64,000 nt of DNA. It comes from Cryphonectria parasitica EP155. Lineage: Eukaryota > Ascomycota > Sordariomycetes > Diaporthales > Cryphonectriaceae. The position numbers and the translations under genes are program-made. Under the pieces are notes generated by a model, which was not told the origin of the DNA, searched no databases, and was given only the letters and a program-made list of their open reading frames with translations. This document shows positions 12,988 to 26,866 of the stretch, piece after piece. The stretch's first letter is position 1; every line of letters begins with the position of its first letter. The DNA lies in contig NW_024468917.1 in assembly GCF_011745365.1 (NCBI RefSeq), positions 1,302,001 to 1,366,000 on the forward strand, read 5' to 3'.

Positions 12988-14467
12988 TTAATTCCTCTCT
13001 ACCGAGGGCCTGGCACGGACATTCTTGGCATCGATCTGCTTCTTCCTCTCGAGCTTGGCGTAGTGCAGGCCGCAAGCATTGCAGAGCGTGCGTGCCCCAT
13101 CGGGACCACGCCGCCACTCGGGTGTGTCGATTCGATTGCAGCTGTGGCACCGGCCAGGAGGAGCCGCGCGCTGGTTCACCAAGAATAATGTCAGTTTTTT
13201 TGTTTCTTTCCTTTTGGTAAAAAGGTTTCAGACAGTGGCTCGCTGTGTCCCACTTACACCTCGTCGCTTTTTGACACTCGACATCTCGTATGGTGATTTA
13301 ATTCCATCACTGCCGTACATCATGACATCCTCATCCTCATAAGGCGCCTTGCCACGGCTGGCTTCTCGAGCCCGGTCGTTGATGATGGTGCTGTGCTGGA
13401 CCATGGTCCGGAGCTGGTCCAGCATCCCTCTCATCCACTCGGCCATGTTGATCATGTCGGTCACTTCTCGCTCTGACGGTATCCGCGTGGGTATGTGAGA
13501 CGCCGGTCCTTGCTCCTCAGCAGCGCATCGGCCGTAGGCATCTGCAAAGTTGAAAACTGTTCGGGAGCCAGACGCAATCTGCTTTTCCTGTCAATTTTCT
13601 GTGGAGTGGCACGAAGAAAAGAATCAATCATAAAGGAGGGCGTACCTTGGCTAGTGCTTCTTGATATTGCCACGCCTCGAAATGCCTATTGAGAGTCTGC
13701 TCATACTTCTCCGTTGATCTCCTGCCGTAGTCACCGTCCTCCTGCACCGAGGCGCGCGATGCGTCATAGGGTGAGGGCAGCGAAGGTCCAGAAGAATACC
13801 GCGGCGACATAGGGTGTGCCGAGAGGGGGAGTTGCCCTGGTGGCAGTGAGGATGGCTGTGGCGGATAGGCCATGCCTGCTGGGTCCGAGATGGCTGAATG
13901 AGGATACCCAGCCGATCTGTGGCCCTCGGCATGACGCTCAGCCAAGTGTTGCGCGTCCGTCCTCAGCGGCGGCGGTGACGGCCGTGCTCCCAGATGGTAA
14001 GTGTTGACGGGCGGCGGTGGCGGTGGCCGTGCGTGGAGCGGAGGTCGGTTGGGGTCAGAAAAGGGTGGCATGGGCTCGCCCCTCGTGGGAAACGATGTCG
14101 GGTTGTGTAACAACCTCGGCGAAGAGTGTCTGTCCTGAGGCGAGGAATGCTCTGCTGCATAGGAACGAGAGGCGGCTGCTGCTGCTGCAGTTGCAAAGGG
14201 AGATGGTAGGCTCGGCGCGGTTGAGACTGATGTGGAGATCGAAGACGGATAGCCTGCTGGCGTTGGTGGTTTTGCGCCTATCACTTCCTGTATTGATGGT
14301 AACGACTGTCGCAGAGGTTCGTGGTCATCCATCCTCCGAGGCTCGACGGGTGACATGATGGCCGTGCCGCTGGGACCCGCTGGCGAGTGGTGGGAATAGT
14401 TGGAAGAGTAAGGAGGATGGTGGGGTTGATAATGAGGCATAGGGTTCATTAATGTCGCTGTCGCCAT
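12988..14467 (-). CDS. nsdD: NsdD/SUB-1-type GATA zinc-finger transcription factor
   Basis: Nuclear DNA-binding regulator. Family members (A. nidulans NsdD, N. crassa SUB-1) promote sexual development and restrain conidiation. The model has three exons, 14467-13646, 13578-13258 and 13170-12988, giving 441 residues. The introns are 67 and 87 nt with GTACGC and GTAAGT donors, and both are phase 0. Residues 1-274 are Pro/Ser/His-rich and disordered, ending in a helical R-H-F-E-A-W-Q-Y-Q-E segment. Exon 2 carries a helical region and a K-K-R-R-G basic end. Exon 3 holds the single C-terminal finger C389-x2-C392-x18-C411-x2-C414, with the T-P-E-W-R-R-G-P-D-G-A core and a basic tail. The x18 loop and C-terminal position fit NsdD, unlike AreA-type (x17) factors. 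The start is the ATG opening the long exon. The spacer upstream of its promoter side is nearly 16 kb. Confidence 0.93.
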
Positions 14468-16269
14468 GGTCGGTCCCTCTGCGTGGGAGAAATGCCTAGA
14501 ATCTCTTTTGAGAGGGAAGTTGCACTGGGTCAGTATGGCCTACAGAATAGAGGTGGAACATTGCCTGTAGTAATGATAATAGAGCCGAGAAGAGAAGGTG
14601 AGAGATAGGAGACTTGTGTCGCCGTTACTGCTGTGAATTTATAAACACACACACACACACACACCTTTGCCTGGCAGCGGAGTTGCCTACTTCCATAACG
14701 GTACAGGATCAAGTCACTTGAGTCAAGATCCCCAGTGCTCAGGCGAAAATGCTCAGCTTAATTCATCTGGTGGCACACCGTCCTTTTGGTTCTCTTTTTG
14801 GTTTGCTTGTTCTCTTTTTGCAGGTGTCTCGAAAGCCTGCAATGCTTTTGGAGGCAGCCGCAAATATTGTATTTCAAGGAGTCGTGGTCAAAGAAAGGGA
14901 ACTGCTAGTCTCAGAGCGTCAAAATTTCCTGATCCCAGATATTTTCTTTTATAAAAAACCCCCTCCTTCGGAGAAAGGTATTCGGGCGGTGAGGGACAAA
15001 AGGTGCTGGGTGCTGGGTTTGGACGGGATGTGTTAAGAGGTCGATCCGCAACGACTCGGAAATTTGGTGGTTGAACCCCAATCGAGACGCCTTTGCGAGG
15101 TCGGCCTTTTAATGTGTGTGGATGTATGTGTGCATGCGTATGTTGTGCGCGCCGGAATATTTGTCTTCACAGAAAAGAAGTATTCGAGGAAGTGGATGAT
15201 GTCAAGGGAAGGCGAAGGAAATCCAGTGCCTACCTGACAGGACCCTAGTGCGCGAGGGTCACTTGGGGATTAGTCGTGATCCTCTCTCTCAGTTCCTGGA
15301 AGAAGTCTTGCTGCTAAACCAAGTCTGAACAAGAGGACCGCCCCGTCGATGTGGGCCGTAGTAGTGGTGCTTGTTCGGCTGGAAAATTGCTGTCGAAGAA
15401 CGTCCACAGAAGGAGTTGTGGATTTGTGATGGGGTTCGGAAGCGGATGTGCGCGTCACGGCCTCAACACGTATTCGCCTTGGGGAAGACCACAGAGCTGA
15501 GGTGTCGTGGACTGGCTGGCTCTCGGTCGTCTTTCGGTGCGTCAAGTGAGGCGTACGTATTACAACACACACACACGCAGCGCTTGAGTCTCGTTCGCGG
15601 CGCTTTCCTCCACCAGGTAACCGGCAAGAGTAGCTCGTCTTTCTCCTCTTCGTCTTTCTTTCTTTCTCTCTCTGCCCCAAAAATTCGACGAGTTCACGTA
15701 AGGTTGTTGTTGTTTGGTCTGCTCGTCGGTGGGAGGGAGGGAACCCAGATAGGTTAGGTTGTAAGTAGTAGTATAGGGTTGGAAGAAGATAGATGAGAAG
15801 AAGAGAGTAAGAAGAAAAAAAGAGTCCGGGCTCTGTCACAGGTGAGAAACAGGGAAGACGTCAAGTACTAATAAACTATCATTGAACCTGGGTTGGCGGG
15901 AGGAGGAGTAGGAGGAGGGGGGTGGAAGGGTATGTATGAGATAAAGTTTGCCGACGGTAGGGTACACGGGCAAGATTTAAAACAAAAAGACAAGGGCCAG
16001 AGTCTTGATAGACTCGAAAGAAGGTGTGCGATCTGCCTGAATTTGGGCGCCAGGGCATTACTATGTACATGGCGCATGGCGCAAGGCCATCCAGTGACAA
16101 GCAAGAGGTGTGTGTGTGTGCGTCCCCAGTGGCAGGGCCGCGGGTTGGGCTTTGGGTCCGGGGGGTGGGGGGGTGGAGGGGAATAGCGATTGAGAAGGGG
16201 GAAAAAAAGAAGAGAGCGACAAAGTACAACTGGGGAAAGGTACTTGAGATGTACCATGGGTAACTCCAC

Positions 16270-16320
16270 CGGCACAGGCCAGGCACAGACCAGGCACAGG
16301 CGCAGGCGCAGGCACAAGGC
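16270..16320. repeat. Short imperfect minisatellite (CAGGCACAG-like)
   Basis: About five imperfect copies of a 6-11 base unit related to CAGGCACAGAC/CAGGCG lie in tandem. Confidence 0.7.
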
Positions 16321-17451
16321 ACGCAGGGCAACCGCAATTACTTGGGTACTGATGTACTATTACATAGTACCTCCCAACCATATGGTAGGGTGATGAGCGC
16401 CCAAGGCAAGAGACGGAAAAGCTTCCCTGCAGGCGCGGGTGCTGGGGTGTGCTGGGTACCCGCTACTTCGTACCGGTGGGTCGCAGATACAGCAGGGGAC
16501 TACCAAGGCGCCTCACCGCGATATTCAGAGCATCCCTGGTCCCTGCCCTTCCATGCGAATATGTCGATGTACTGTAGCATGGAAAACTGGGGCGATCTGG
16601 GAGAGGCGCAGAAAACCCAAGAACCCTGCACTACGCTAGGGACACGGTGACCAGGCCAGATTGGCAGGGGGTGAGCCGGTGAGGTGGGGGAGGGAATAGA
16701 AGGTGGTTATTGAGGAGCAGGAGAGGGGGGGGGGGGGTGTGAAGAAAAGACCAAGAGAAGAACTGAATGGGTTGGCGCTGTGCCAGCCAGCCCTTGGGGT
16801 ACCACTACTACTATTGAGGGTCCATCATGGTCCATCTGGTATCATGGTACAATATTACGTCGTATGTACATATTCCTGGTGTGGACTTCTGCGACTTGTT
16901 TGCGATACTGGTCAGTGAGTGGGTTTATGACGAACAAGACAAGTTTTGGGCGTGGCCATCCTTTCATCCACCCATCTATCCTGCTTCTTGCGGGACTTGA
17001 GACTTTGGAAGTGGTCCCAGGGGTTCAGCAGTATGTACTGTGAAGTATGTATTACGGTATTTGTCCCTGCTTTTTCTTTTTTTCTTCTCGCTTTTTTCTT
17101 TCTTTCTCTCATGAAAAACGAAGGGGATAAGACCCTGATCCAGGCGTGCTGGCTCGCGAATGAGCTCTTGGTGAAGAAGGCATGGATCTCCAGCCCTCCT
17201 TGACGTATCCTCCGCCTGAGGAGGAGCCAACGGTCCACCGACCGTCACGCTGACAAAAGCAGTGAATGGGCTGTATAGAAAAGAAAGGGAGGCTTCCTGA
17301 CAAACAGGAAAGGGGTTTGTTTGATGGATTCCCTCGGGCTGTCACATATAGGGGGTGGGGAGAGAAAGGAGAGGGAGAAATAGAGAGAAATAGAGAGAAA
17401 CAGCATGGCGTCAGGCTGGAGATGGCGCCGGGCCAGGTCCGATCGGGTCCT

Positions 17452-17490
17452 TTCTTCTTCTTCTTCTTCTTCTTCTTCTTCTTCTTCTTC
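17452..17490. repeat. (TTC)13 microsatellite
   Basis: Thirteen uninterrupted TTC units. Pure pyrimidine on the plus strand. Confidence 0.95.
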
Positions 17491-20400
17491 TATCGCATAG
17501 AAGCAATAATGGCTGTACTTTAATTGTACTAGAGTATGGTACGGGTGTGATCTTGTTCTGCGTTTGCCGCGCAGTGTTGGGCTCGTCCCTAACTATCGTG
17601 ATTGGATCTTCGGCAACACACGCACAATAAAGCTATGGGTTGTGTGCCGTGCCATCAAGCCAACAGAAACGTTAATAGGATACAATACAATAAAATTAGA
17701 ACTAAAAGAAAATATGAAAAAGAAACAAGACTTTTGCTCTTGGCCCATCTACTTCTGGGATGATACTTCGCACCTAGCCATCTGTACAACACCATCCCCT
17801 ACGGCATTGCTCCGTACATGGCAATGAGTCGACGCCCCCTGGCTGGAGGATCGGGACCAGCCGCACGCGTCTGGCCCTCGATGCATATTCGCCCGTGGGT
17901 TGGATCGACGTTTTAGGAAACGAGAAGCGCAAATCTGTGCAGAAGATCTTCCCAGTTCAGCCTACTATTCCTCCCGTTGCTTTCTTTTCTTTTCTTCTTT
18001 TTCTCTTTTTCTTTCCTTTCTCTCCATCTTGTTTCCCATTTTTCTTTCTTTTCCTCTCGCGACGCGACACGAACGCGACAGTACGTGGCAGGTGGGTTAC
18101 TGCACTGTATTGACAATGTCTGGATTGCATCGAAAGGGTGTGGGGGCCCCCATGCAGGAGGGGTTGATCTCGACAAACACAAAAGGGCGGTCCGGTTTTC
18201 GAGGGGTGTGTGCCAGACGAGGATATCGGAACCATCCCTCATGGACAGAGAGCGCTTACAGGGAGATGGGTAAACTGGGCCCCGATGCAGCAGTGCCTAT
18301 CTATGTGGCATGACAAATGGATCCAAGTTTGTATATTGAAGCCCTGCTGCTTCTCTGCCAATGATGATCACAGTGGTGTGGTGTGTGCTGGGGTTTCCCT
18401 TGGTTGGGCTGCTGGTGGTGGGCAGCAGCGCAGTGCAGCCCATCACATCACAAAGCACAGTGCAGAATGTGGTGCAACAGCTGCATCAGTAGCAACCATG
18501 CATGCCCTCCTCATCTTTGCCTGAGCCCTAGTCTCGTCAAAAACTGCCCAACTGCAGAGTAAGGTGTGGCCAGATGCAATACTTTGCTGCAGGTGAGACA
18601 GCCCAGTCAAGTGTGGGTTGCAAGTGTTAAAATACCTTGCGCAAGTATGATGCCAACGTGGACTGCTGTTGTTGCACAGGAGAGAAGACAGAGTTGCATC
18701 CAACAAACAATGTTGACACCGCAGAATTTACACTAGAGATTGGCTTCTAACTAAGCCTAAAAGAGGCTTGTCGAATCCAAACAGATACTCGATACAGTTA
18801 AATGCTTTTGCTCATTCGGAGTGATACTACGGTTAAAATAAATCAATAAAGTGATGGTTGCTTAATTTAATTTTGTACACACCACAAATCAAATTTTGTC
18901 TGTTTCGACATGCCCCAGGCCTGTATACGTCAGCAATTGACATGTCAATATTTCAGCCGTCTCACCAACCTCGCAGATCCTAAGCGACATTCAGTTCTCG
19001 ACCATTCTGAGATATGAAACCTCATTACTCCCTGTCAAGAGGTTTTCTTTCTTTCTTCCCGAGGCTCCAGAGTGCTTTTCTTCCAGGTCTCTCTGCTCAG
19101 TGTTACATGGGGCACGGCGTGACAAGGGCATCCTCAGCTCGGCCTGGGGCAGCTGAGTATCCTCCGATGAGGATGGTGCGCAGTAAGTGGCTGTGGTCCA
19201 GATGCCCTCGCCGCTCTGATGGTCCTTATGACGCCAGTGTTCGAATCTCGAGCCCGGAGTGGGTAAGAAAAAGAAGATTCATGGTTTTGTGCAGCTGACC
19301 ATTCATCCTTCCGTGGCGCCATCTCAGTCTCGTCTCCATCGGGTGACAACTGGGAGCTGCAGCGCTGTAGAAGAAGCATGCGTCTTTCCTCTGCGTCGGA
19401 TTGAACATCAAACCCTTCCGCACCTGTACCACCAAGCAAAGCCTTCAGTTCCGCCTTATGACGGCAGAATCTTTGGGACGTCTCGTCTGTATCTGAGTTC
19501 TAACCAAGCTATAGGGGAGGCCGCCGGTATAGAAGCACAAGAGAAAGGCACCATCGGGATGTTTTCTCCCTCGGCTCCCCTGGTTTTTTCCCCTTCCTTT
19601 GTCCTTTTTCGTTTCCCTTTTCTGAAGAGTCAAATAAGGGTTCTGCCTAATCGATTGCGCATTTTAAAAGTTCAATATACAAACAAGGCAAATGAAACGG
19701 CTGTCTCATTGAGCTTGCCTTGCTGGGCGTCGCTCTCAGCTTGGGGTGACATCGCACTGACAACCACCCCTCCCCACCCCCACCCCCAGCCCAGTTCACT
19801 TACTGCTGATATGAGCGTGAATGAAACTTGGTGGTGAACCCTTGAGTGTATCTGGCCTGATCGGAACCATCAAGGAGTTCATGAGTCGTGGCCAGATCGG
19901 ACCCTTCTCCGAACTATGTGTATGGATTTCTATTGCCCCCCACACTGCGATTGGTCGCCCTGGAATGGCAGTTCGGAGATGGGTCGGCTCTCATTCAGAC
20001 ATCGACCAGGCGGGGAAGCATGAGATCTGATCCCGACCGTCAAAGCACTACATAGTACATTACTACAGTAGCACATGTCGTTTTAGTGCACGCAAGAGAC
20101 GAATCTGCTGCCAAGCTCTTTTTCGTTTATTACCGAGCCTATTCTTTTTTTTTGGGGGGGGGGGGCGGGGGCAGCTCATGTCAGCAGCCCCCTTCAGAGT
20201 ATGAGCCACTCTCCATGGTGTACTACATACACAATGTCAGGATAAGGCAAGGGGGGATGATAATTGTCATCCTTTTGAAAAGCGACGCGACGGTCCTTTG
20301 ACTTCCACGATCAAACACGAAAAGGGTATCATAAGGCGGACCTATCATACCTGGGTGTCTGCGATTTATCGGCAGTATGCGATGCTGCATCAAGCAAGGA

Positions 20401-23400
20401 TGGACCCTACCACATCATGCGCTTGTCACCTGAGAGAAAACTACATACAGCACAGTACATTATTACTTATATGCCGTGTACAGCAGTCATAACTACGAAA
20501 AGAGACTTTCCAACCCGTGCTGATACGTCAGGTACTAATAGGAGTCATGACTGCAGAAACGAGCTGGCGGCGTGGAGGTCCTTGTTTGGACGGAGGTTTA
20601 GTTGGCCTCGGTGGTTGAGGCAACACATTGTGCCAAGCTGGGGAGAAGTACTCGCCTCCTCCTCCTTTCTTTCCAAGGTTTTCGCTGGGGCGCGACTTGT
20701 TTTGAAGCTGAGTGCGATCATGACCAGAGACCCCAGGGGCAGTGCAGATCTTCATATCCGGCTCGGTGGCTTTTTGTCATCTCGCTATGGGAAGAAGCTA
20801 AACGTTGTTTCGACACTCCAAATCTTCCGCCTTCACCACGTTCTGCACATCCCTGGTGTTATATCGTACGAGTTATAGTCGCGGATCTCGGTCTTGCGGG
20901 ACGAGAACGGTTCGTGCCCCGTAATCTTCGATCTGTGTACCTGTTTTCTCAGACCAACGACCCACACACACTACACATACTCACTCACGCTTCTATAGAC
21001 AAACACGACAAAGGAGGGCTATGCGGCCATTAGTGATGACTCGGCGGGCGGCAGCAAGCGTCCCACCCCCCCCCCCCTTGCCAGTCGAAAACCAACCTCC
21101 TCTACTATAGTACTATATACTAACTTACCGGTAACTATTTAACTATTACAACAAGGCCCTTTCTATAGTAGAGAGAGGACACGATATGTCATCCAAGGAC
21201 CCCCCCTGCCTCTGACCAAGAGATGACTGTTAACCTAGTCATGATAGGCGGCTCGGCTCTACTACATTTACCCAGCTATTACTGGATCCAGGGTCTGAAT
21301 TCATCCATATCTGACATGACGCTGTCCATGCGCCTTCATAAGGCGGGGCTGACTGACGTCTCTTAGAGTTTCACATATGCTTTCCGGGGTGGGGGTTGTT
21401 TTGTTGCTGGAGCCTGCCTGACTTGCCTAGCTTTTTACCTTGCCTTGGCCTGCACTGCCTTTGTCTAATTACCCTCCTCTCCATGAACCGTTGTAATGAT
21501 TTGAGTCATACACAGCACGCAACGCCGCATCTGGCATATGCGAGCCACTTCCAGGTTTGGCTGGGGGGCGGCGGATAGCTCGGTCCTTTCTGTGATCTCG
21601 GTACCACCATTTCTAGGATTGTCGCCAAGATGACGATGTCATGCTACTTCAGCCTTTTTTTGACGGCTGAAAGACTTTTTCTGTTTAAAAAAAAAAAAGA
21701 ATAAGAACCAATGGCCCAAAACATTAATAATAAAAAAAGAGGGGAGAGACAGAGAGAGGAAGATAAAGAAAACGAAACCTTTTGCCCTTCGAATCCCACT
21801 GCTGGCCCACACCCTGAGGAAGACCTTCCCGCCACTTCACGTGTGGGGCCTCTTTTTTTGGCCTCCATGTACCATAGTATCTCGCTAAACCACCTGACAG
21901 ATAGAATCTGGCATTTGAACGGAGATTTAACGACTCGCGATATGCAGCTTGTACGATCTTCGAAACACGGCCTGTTCGGGCACACACGGCTTCTTCCTTT
22001 TCGTTTCTCCCCCTTCCCCCCTCCTCTGTGACCCGCCCCGTAGAAGATGACGAACTAATAGTAGGTGAGCGGTTCTTACCGCCCCCCTGCTGTATCAAGT
22101 TTTTCCGTCATGTCATCATCCAATCTTGTTATTTTGCCACGGGTCAGCATTCACTCAACGGCCCAAAGTCTACTTGTCGTCCAGCCAGCCTCGTTCATTT
22201 TACCCCCCCCCCCCCAGCCAACCCGTATTCTCGGTCATACTTTCCTGTTCCGAGAGAAGGAGGACGCTTGTGCGGCTCTGTTGGTACGGTATGTTTTCAA
22301 GGGGACGAGTCGCATCTCGTTGTTGCTGCTAGCCGCCAGTGGCTTGACAACCAACTCCAGTGAAAGAGGCTGGAAATACAAGCTTGAAGCGACTTCCGCT
22401 GTGCATGCATCTGTCATGGCGCGCGGGTGGGTACAGTACAGGTTCCAGCATAGCAGAGAAGCTACTACAGAGCACGAGATCACTGCGAGGCACTACATTT
22501 TCTCGGACTTCGCCTTGCCTTGGGTTTTTGAGCCTCGCTAGCCGACAAAAGTCCTCTGGGAGTTTTTGACTTTTCACAGCGGGCGTTGCATCAGCATATC
22601 GGACCCAGTCCAGTAAGGGGTCAAGGAAAAAGGAAGGACGCATGACCAAGAGCTGAGGTAATTATCTCCTCAGATCTCAAAGAACATCCATCCATGCATT
22701 TACGGTTCGTTCAGGCTGTGCGAGTCAGCCCTGTCCCCTCCAACCATCCATCAGCCCACTCCACCGTTGGAAACGTGGTAGCAGGAATCCCAAAAAGTCT
22801 ATCTCCCCTCCAGGCAGACGAGCGCAAAACGTAAGATGCATTTGCGTTCAATCATCCGTCCCGAACAGTACTGGTGGAATTGCCGCTGTATATTCTCTAA
22901 CGGCCTCACCTCCTTGTTGCGAACCTTGACACTCTTGACTTTGGCGGTGCGCGCGCGTGTGTCCCGGCATTCCGTCACAATCTGGTCGGGGATCTTGAAC
23001 ACGATCTCGATCGGACAGATCAGAAATTCGATTAGCCTCTCTGGCCTCGGGTAGAGAACGAGGGGGGGGGGGGCGTGGTGTTAAGGACAGGGAAGGGATG
23101 ATGAGAGGAGCGAGCAAAGGCTTGTTTCGGGGCATCTTGGTGGGAAATTTTAGTGCTGCAAGTGCGTGCTCCACCTTGATAGAAATCAGGCCACTTCACT
23201 CTTAAAGATTCCTCTCCCAGCCCACATACTGGGGAAGGAGAGGTAGAGAAGGTTAGGGGCCCACAGCTGCGGTCAGCAGAAGAGGATTCGGGAGGAGCCA
23301 TTGGAAGGGGGGAAAGAGCCAGCCAAAGATCACTAACAGAAGCGGAAGCCTTCCCGATTCTGATCCTGGCCGATACGAAAAAGAGAAAGAACGAAGGGGA

Positions 23401-23445
23401 AGGAGACAAGCCGTCATTCTTCAACGACGTGGCATGGCGGGGAAC

Positions 23446-23449
<4 letters not shown>

Positions 23450-23478
<29 letters not shown>
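23450..23478. repeat. Poly-T tract, 29 bases
   Basis: Uninterrupted T29 between GGAACCCTC and GGCCCCC. Read from the minus strand it is a poly-A tract. No clear retroelement body or target-site duplication was found beside it. Confidence 0.9.
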
Positions 23479-26400
23479 GGCCCCCTCTACTCCCTATCTT
23501 TCTTTCGTCACCATTCAAAAATCCACCCGGAAAGGAAATTTCACACCCCCCCCCACGCGCAAACCTGTCACGAGCGGCTGTCACCGCTTTAATCTTCTGA
23601 ACCCAAGTGGCGAGGTAGGCACTGTGGATCATGGCTTGCTGCATCTGGTCTGACAGCTGTTCATTTGTGCATGATGTGTCAAATGTACTTTGGCAGGGCT
23701 GCCCAAGCCAGAAAGGAAGGGAATGAAGAAGGGAAAGAGGAGAAAACAGAAACCCAACAGCCCTACCTGGCAATGTACAGTACACAAATTAACACACAGC
23801 GCTCCAACCTGGACGACCCTTGGAGGGAGGAAAGGGGCCCTCTTCTGTCTCGGTGGGGGCTCCTCGATTGAAATCGACCCACCCGACCTTTTCTGAAGCT
23901 TCGAGAACAAATAAAGAACGATTTGCGCCCCACGTATGGAACTTGAACTGTGTGGGACCACCCTCTACGATCGTGTTCGGTTGGTGAAAAGGCTATCGGA
24001 GAATGGGACAGCGAAGAAGAAGGGGGGCGGACTACTGATGGCATCACGGCGGCAGTCGCTTCTTGTTCCTGTGGGGTGGGAAGAGAGAGTACAAAAGAGG
24101 CAGGGAAAAGCGTGGGAAGAAGAGGACCCTCTTCTCGCGTAGGGATCTAAGATGCACGATGCAGCAACGACGCCGTTCACCGAAGAGAAAAGATTGGTCA
24201 GCTGACCTCCCTCTTCAAACCCACGCTGTCGGAAGCTCTCTCAGCCTATTGTACGGGTTTGTTCCTTTTTGTTGTCTTCATCTCGGAATGTTCCTACGTT
24301 GTTTATTTCTTCCCATGCACTGCTTGCTGATCACAACCTCCCTAGCGAGAGGCGAAGGGTGGTGAGTGGTTCCAGAATTCGATCGCCCGCACTCACCCTC
24401 GTCTCTCCTTGGCGGAAAACTCAGGTCGATAGGAGGGAGAAGAAAAGAAGGAGGGCTTCCCAACTCTGGTTCGAAGACGAGGGAGTGATGGGGATGTGTG
24501 TGGATTGCGTCGCAGCCCATCCATCTTCTGACCGCCCCTGACGCAAACGCTGGCAGTGGACGGACCACTATGGAGGACCACCACTACTACTATGGTGCAC
24601 ACATACACCACAAGCATACACACACACATACACACACAGCCCGCTCCGGCCACCCGGTGACCCAAAGGAGGCCCCTTGTGATCTCCAAATCGTTCGATCT
24701 TGCGGAGCAAGTCCGGTTGATGTGGAGTGGAGTACAATTCATTACCCACTTTCATTCTCTTGCGCATCTCCCTTTTGCCCTCTCCTCTCTCTATCGAGAT
24801 CAGACCGTAACCAAAAACCCCCAACCTTTCAAGGTACTTATCCTGGTACCGTGAGTGGTAGCAGACTTTCGCTCTACTAACAATGTAACTCTTGAGTGTA
24901 TAAATACAAGGCAGGGTCCCCGGGGAAGACAAGGGAGGTGGGTATGACCACATGGGCTCGGCCCGGAACTCGATCCGAATCTGGGAAATATCTCCATGCG
25001 GCTTGTCAAATCACGGCACCCGATCTTGAAAGCTGGGCTGATCTGCATGGTTGCTGGTCCTGTTTGTAAGATAACCGCGTTCCCACCTTTTGGAGATTTC
25101 CTAGCAGTCCATGACCCTTTGGTAATTCGTTTTTCCCCCTTGTTCAGCGGGCTGAAGGGTTTTGCTTTCGTATTGGACATTACCAAGAACGAGTTTGGTG
25201 TGATGGCGATAATATCAGCCATCCGTCCGTTCTGCTTTATTACATAGCAGGTTGGTTTGATGTGCTTTTTTGGTATGGTGATGCAATCCCAACGCCGTTG
25301 TTGTCGTTTGGTCGCACAGGCCTGGACTCCTACACACGCCATCCGGAGCAGCATGGAAAGAGAGCAAGGCTTTGTCGTCTTGTATCTCTCTTGTCTTGTG
25401 TGATTTTGTATTCTGCATTGCAGTTTGCATCTCATCAACTACTTATATGCTCCCCAGAGTTTTAAGCTGTCACCCGTCAAACCTGCATGGTTTGAGGTAT
25501 GGCGGCAAGCCGGCCGCCCGAACCTATGTCAGAAGAACGGCCTCTCCCCCCCCCCCCCAAAAAAAAGGGTTCCCCTTGCATGGCTGCTGACAGAAGCAAC
25601 AAAGTGTGGTGTGTATGTGTGTAAGTGTGTCGCCGCAGCGGACGCGTGGCCCTTGGGGCTGCATACCCTTCCTCCTTCACTTTACTTCCCGCCCTTGTGC
25701 TAAGGGATCCAGGCGATGAGTTCTAGGGTTGCTGGTGCTGGGACTGTTGCTGCTCTCAGAAGGGCTTTGCTGGATGGGGCCTCTTTCTTGCTTGACCCGC
25801 TCCTCCTCTTTTCTTTGAATCTACTTCTTCGTGCACAACGGCCTGCCAGAGGAACACTTGCCGCTTTAACACACATGCCATGTGGCGTGACGTGAGGCGG
25901 CCACGAGTATGGACCGCATGCCATCTCACCAGCTTACTTGCTTTAGAGGGATCACAAGAAGAAAAGGGCATTCTCCATCTATTCTGTTGGTAGGCAAGGC
26001 TTGATGAAGCACCCCTGTAAACAGCCCTTGCTTGGCCGGTCAGGCTTGTAAGTATGATCCTCCTCCTCTCGTTGAAAGCATCCTGTCACCAGTCAAGTCA
26101 ATTTATCACCACCACTACTACTATGTACACCGTAAGACCCCCTTGTTCTTGCAGCGTCATCAGGGTCGCAGGGTCGCATGCCGCGGCAATTCCTTCTGGA
26201 GAAAGAGAGAGCCCCTCCCGACCGGTCTGTGCTGTACATAGTACCCTCGTTCTTCTTGCTGATAAACCACCTGGTTCTATTCGCTGGGAACTTCAACCAG
26301 GACTTGATCACGACATCACGTCACTCCCGAGGATACCGCGTCTGGCTGGGCTTTTTCCTAAGTTGGTAGGATCGAGTAATAGTTTGTTGTCGTCTCCCCC

Positions 26401-26866
26401 GCCTGCTGGGCCACCAAGCCTTGTGTGTACTTGCTTGTGCAATGGTAGGAACTCAAGTGGCCCAGCTTGAAGAAATTCTCCGAGGTGTGCACGAGCACAA
26501 AAATAATGAGTGCAACGAGAAAAGAAAAAGGTAAAAATGCAACAACAATAACCGCTGGAGGGGAAGGAATGGGTGTGATGAATAAGGTGTTCCAGGGAGT
26601 CATGGTGTGTGTCTGTGTGTCTGTGTATGCGTGTGTGTGGGTGGGTGTGCAGCCACTGCGCAGACGAACTAACAGCGAGAAGGAAGAGGTTGTCAAAAAG
26701 AAGAAGAGGGAAAGAAGGCACAAACTTGCACTACAGTACATTCTCCTGCTTCGATGCGACCACACGCACGCACGCACCCTTCCTTCCCGTTCTTGTAGAG
26801 CGGCTGAGGCTCGTCAGGCAGCACACATCTCGTACCTGAGCCTCTCAGAACAGTTTTCTAGAATCG

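Noticed and set aside
19239..19247. GTTCGAATC, a match to the tRNA B box
   Set aside because: The flanks do not form a T-stem, anticodon arm or acceptor stem, and no A box lies at the right distance.
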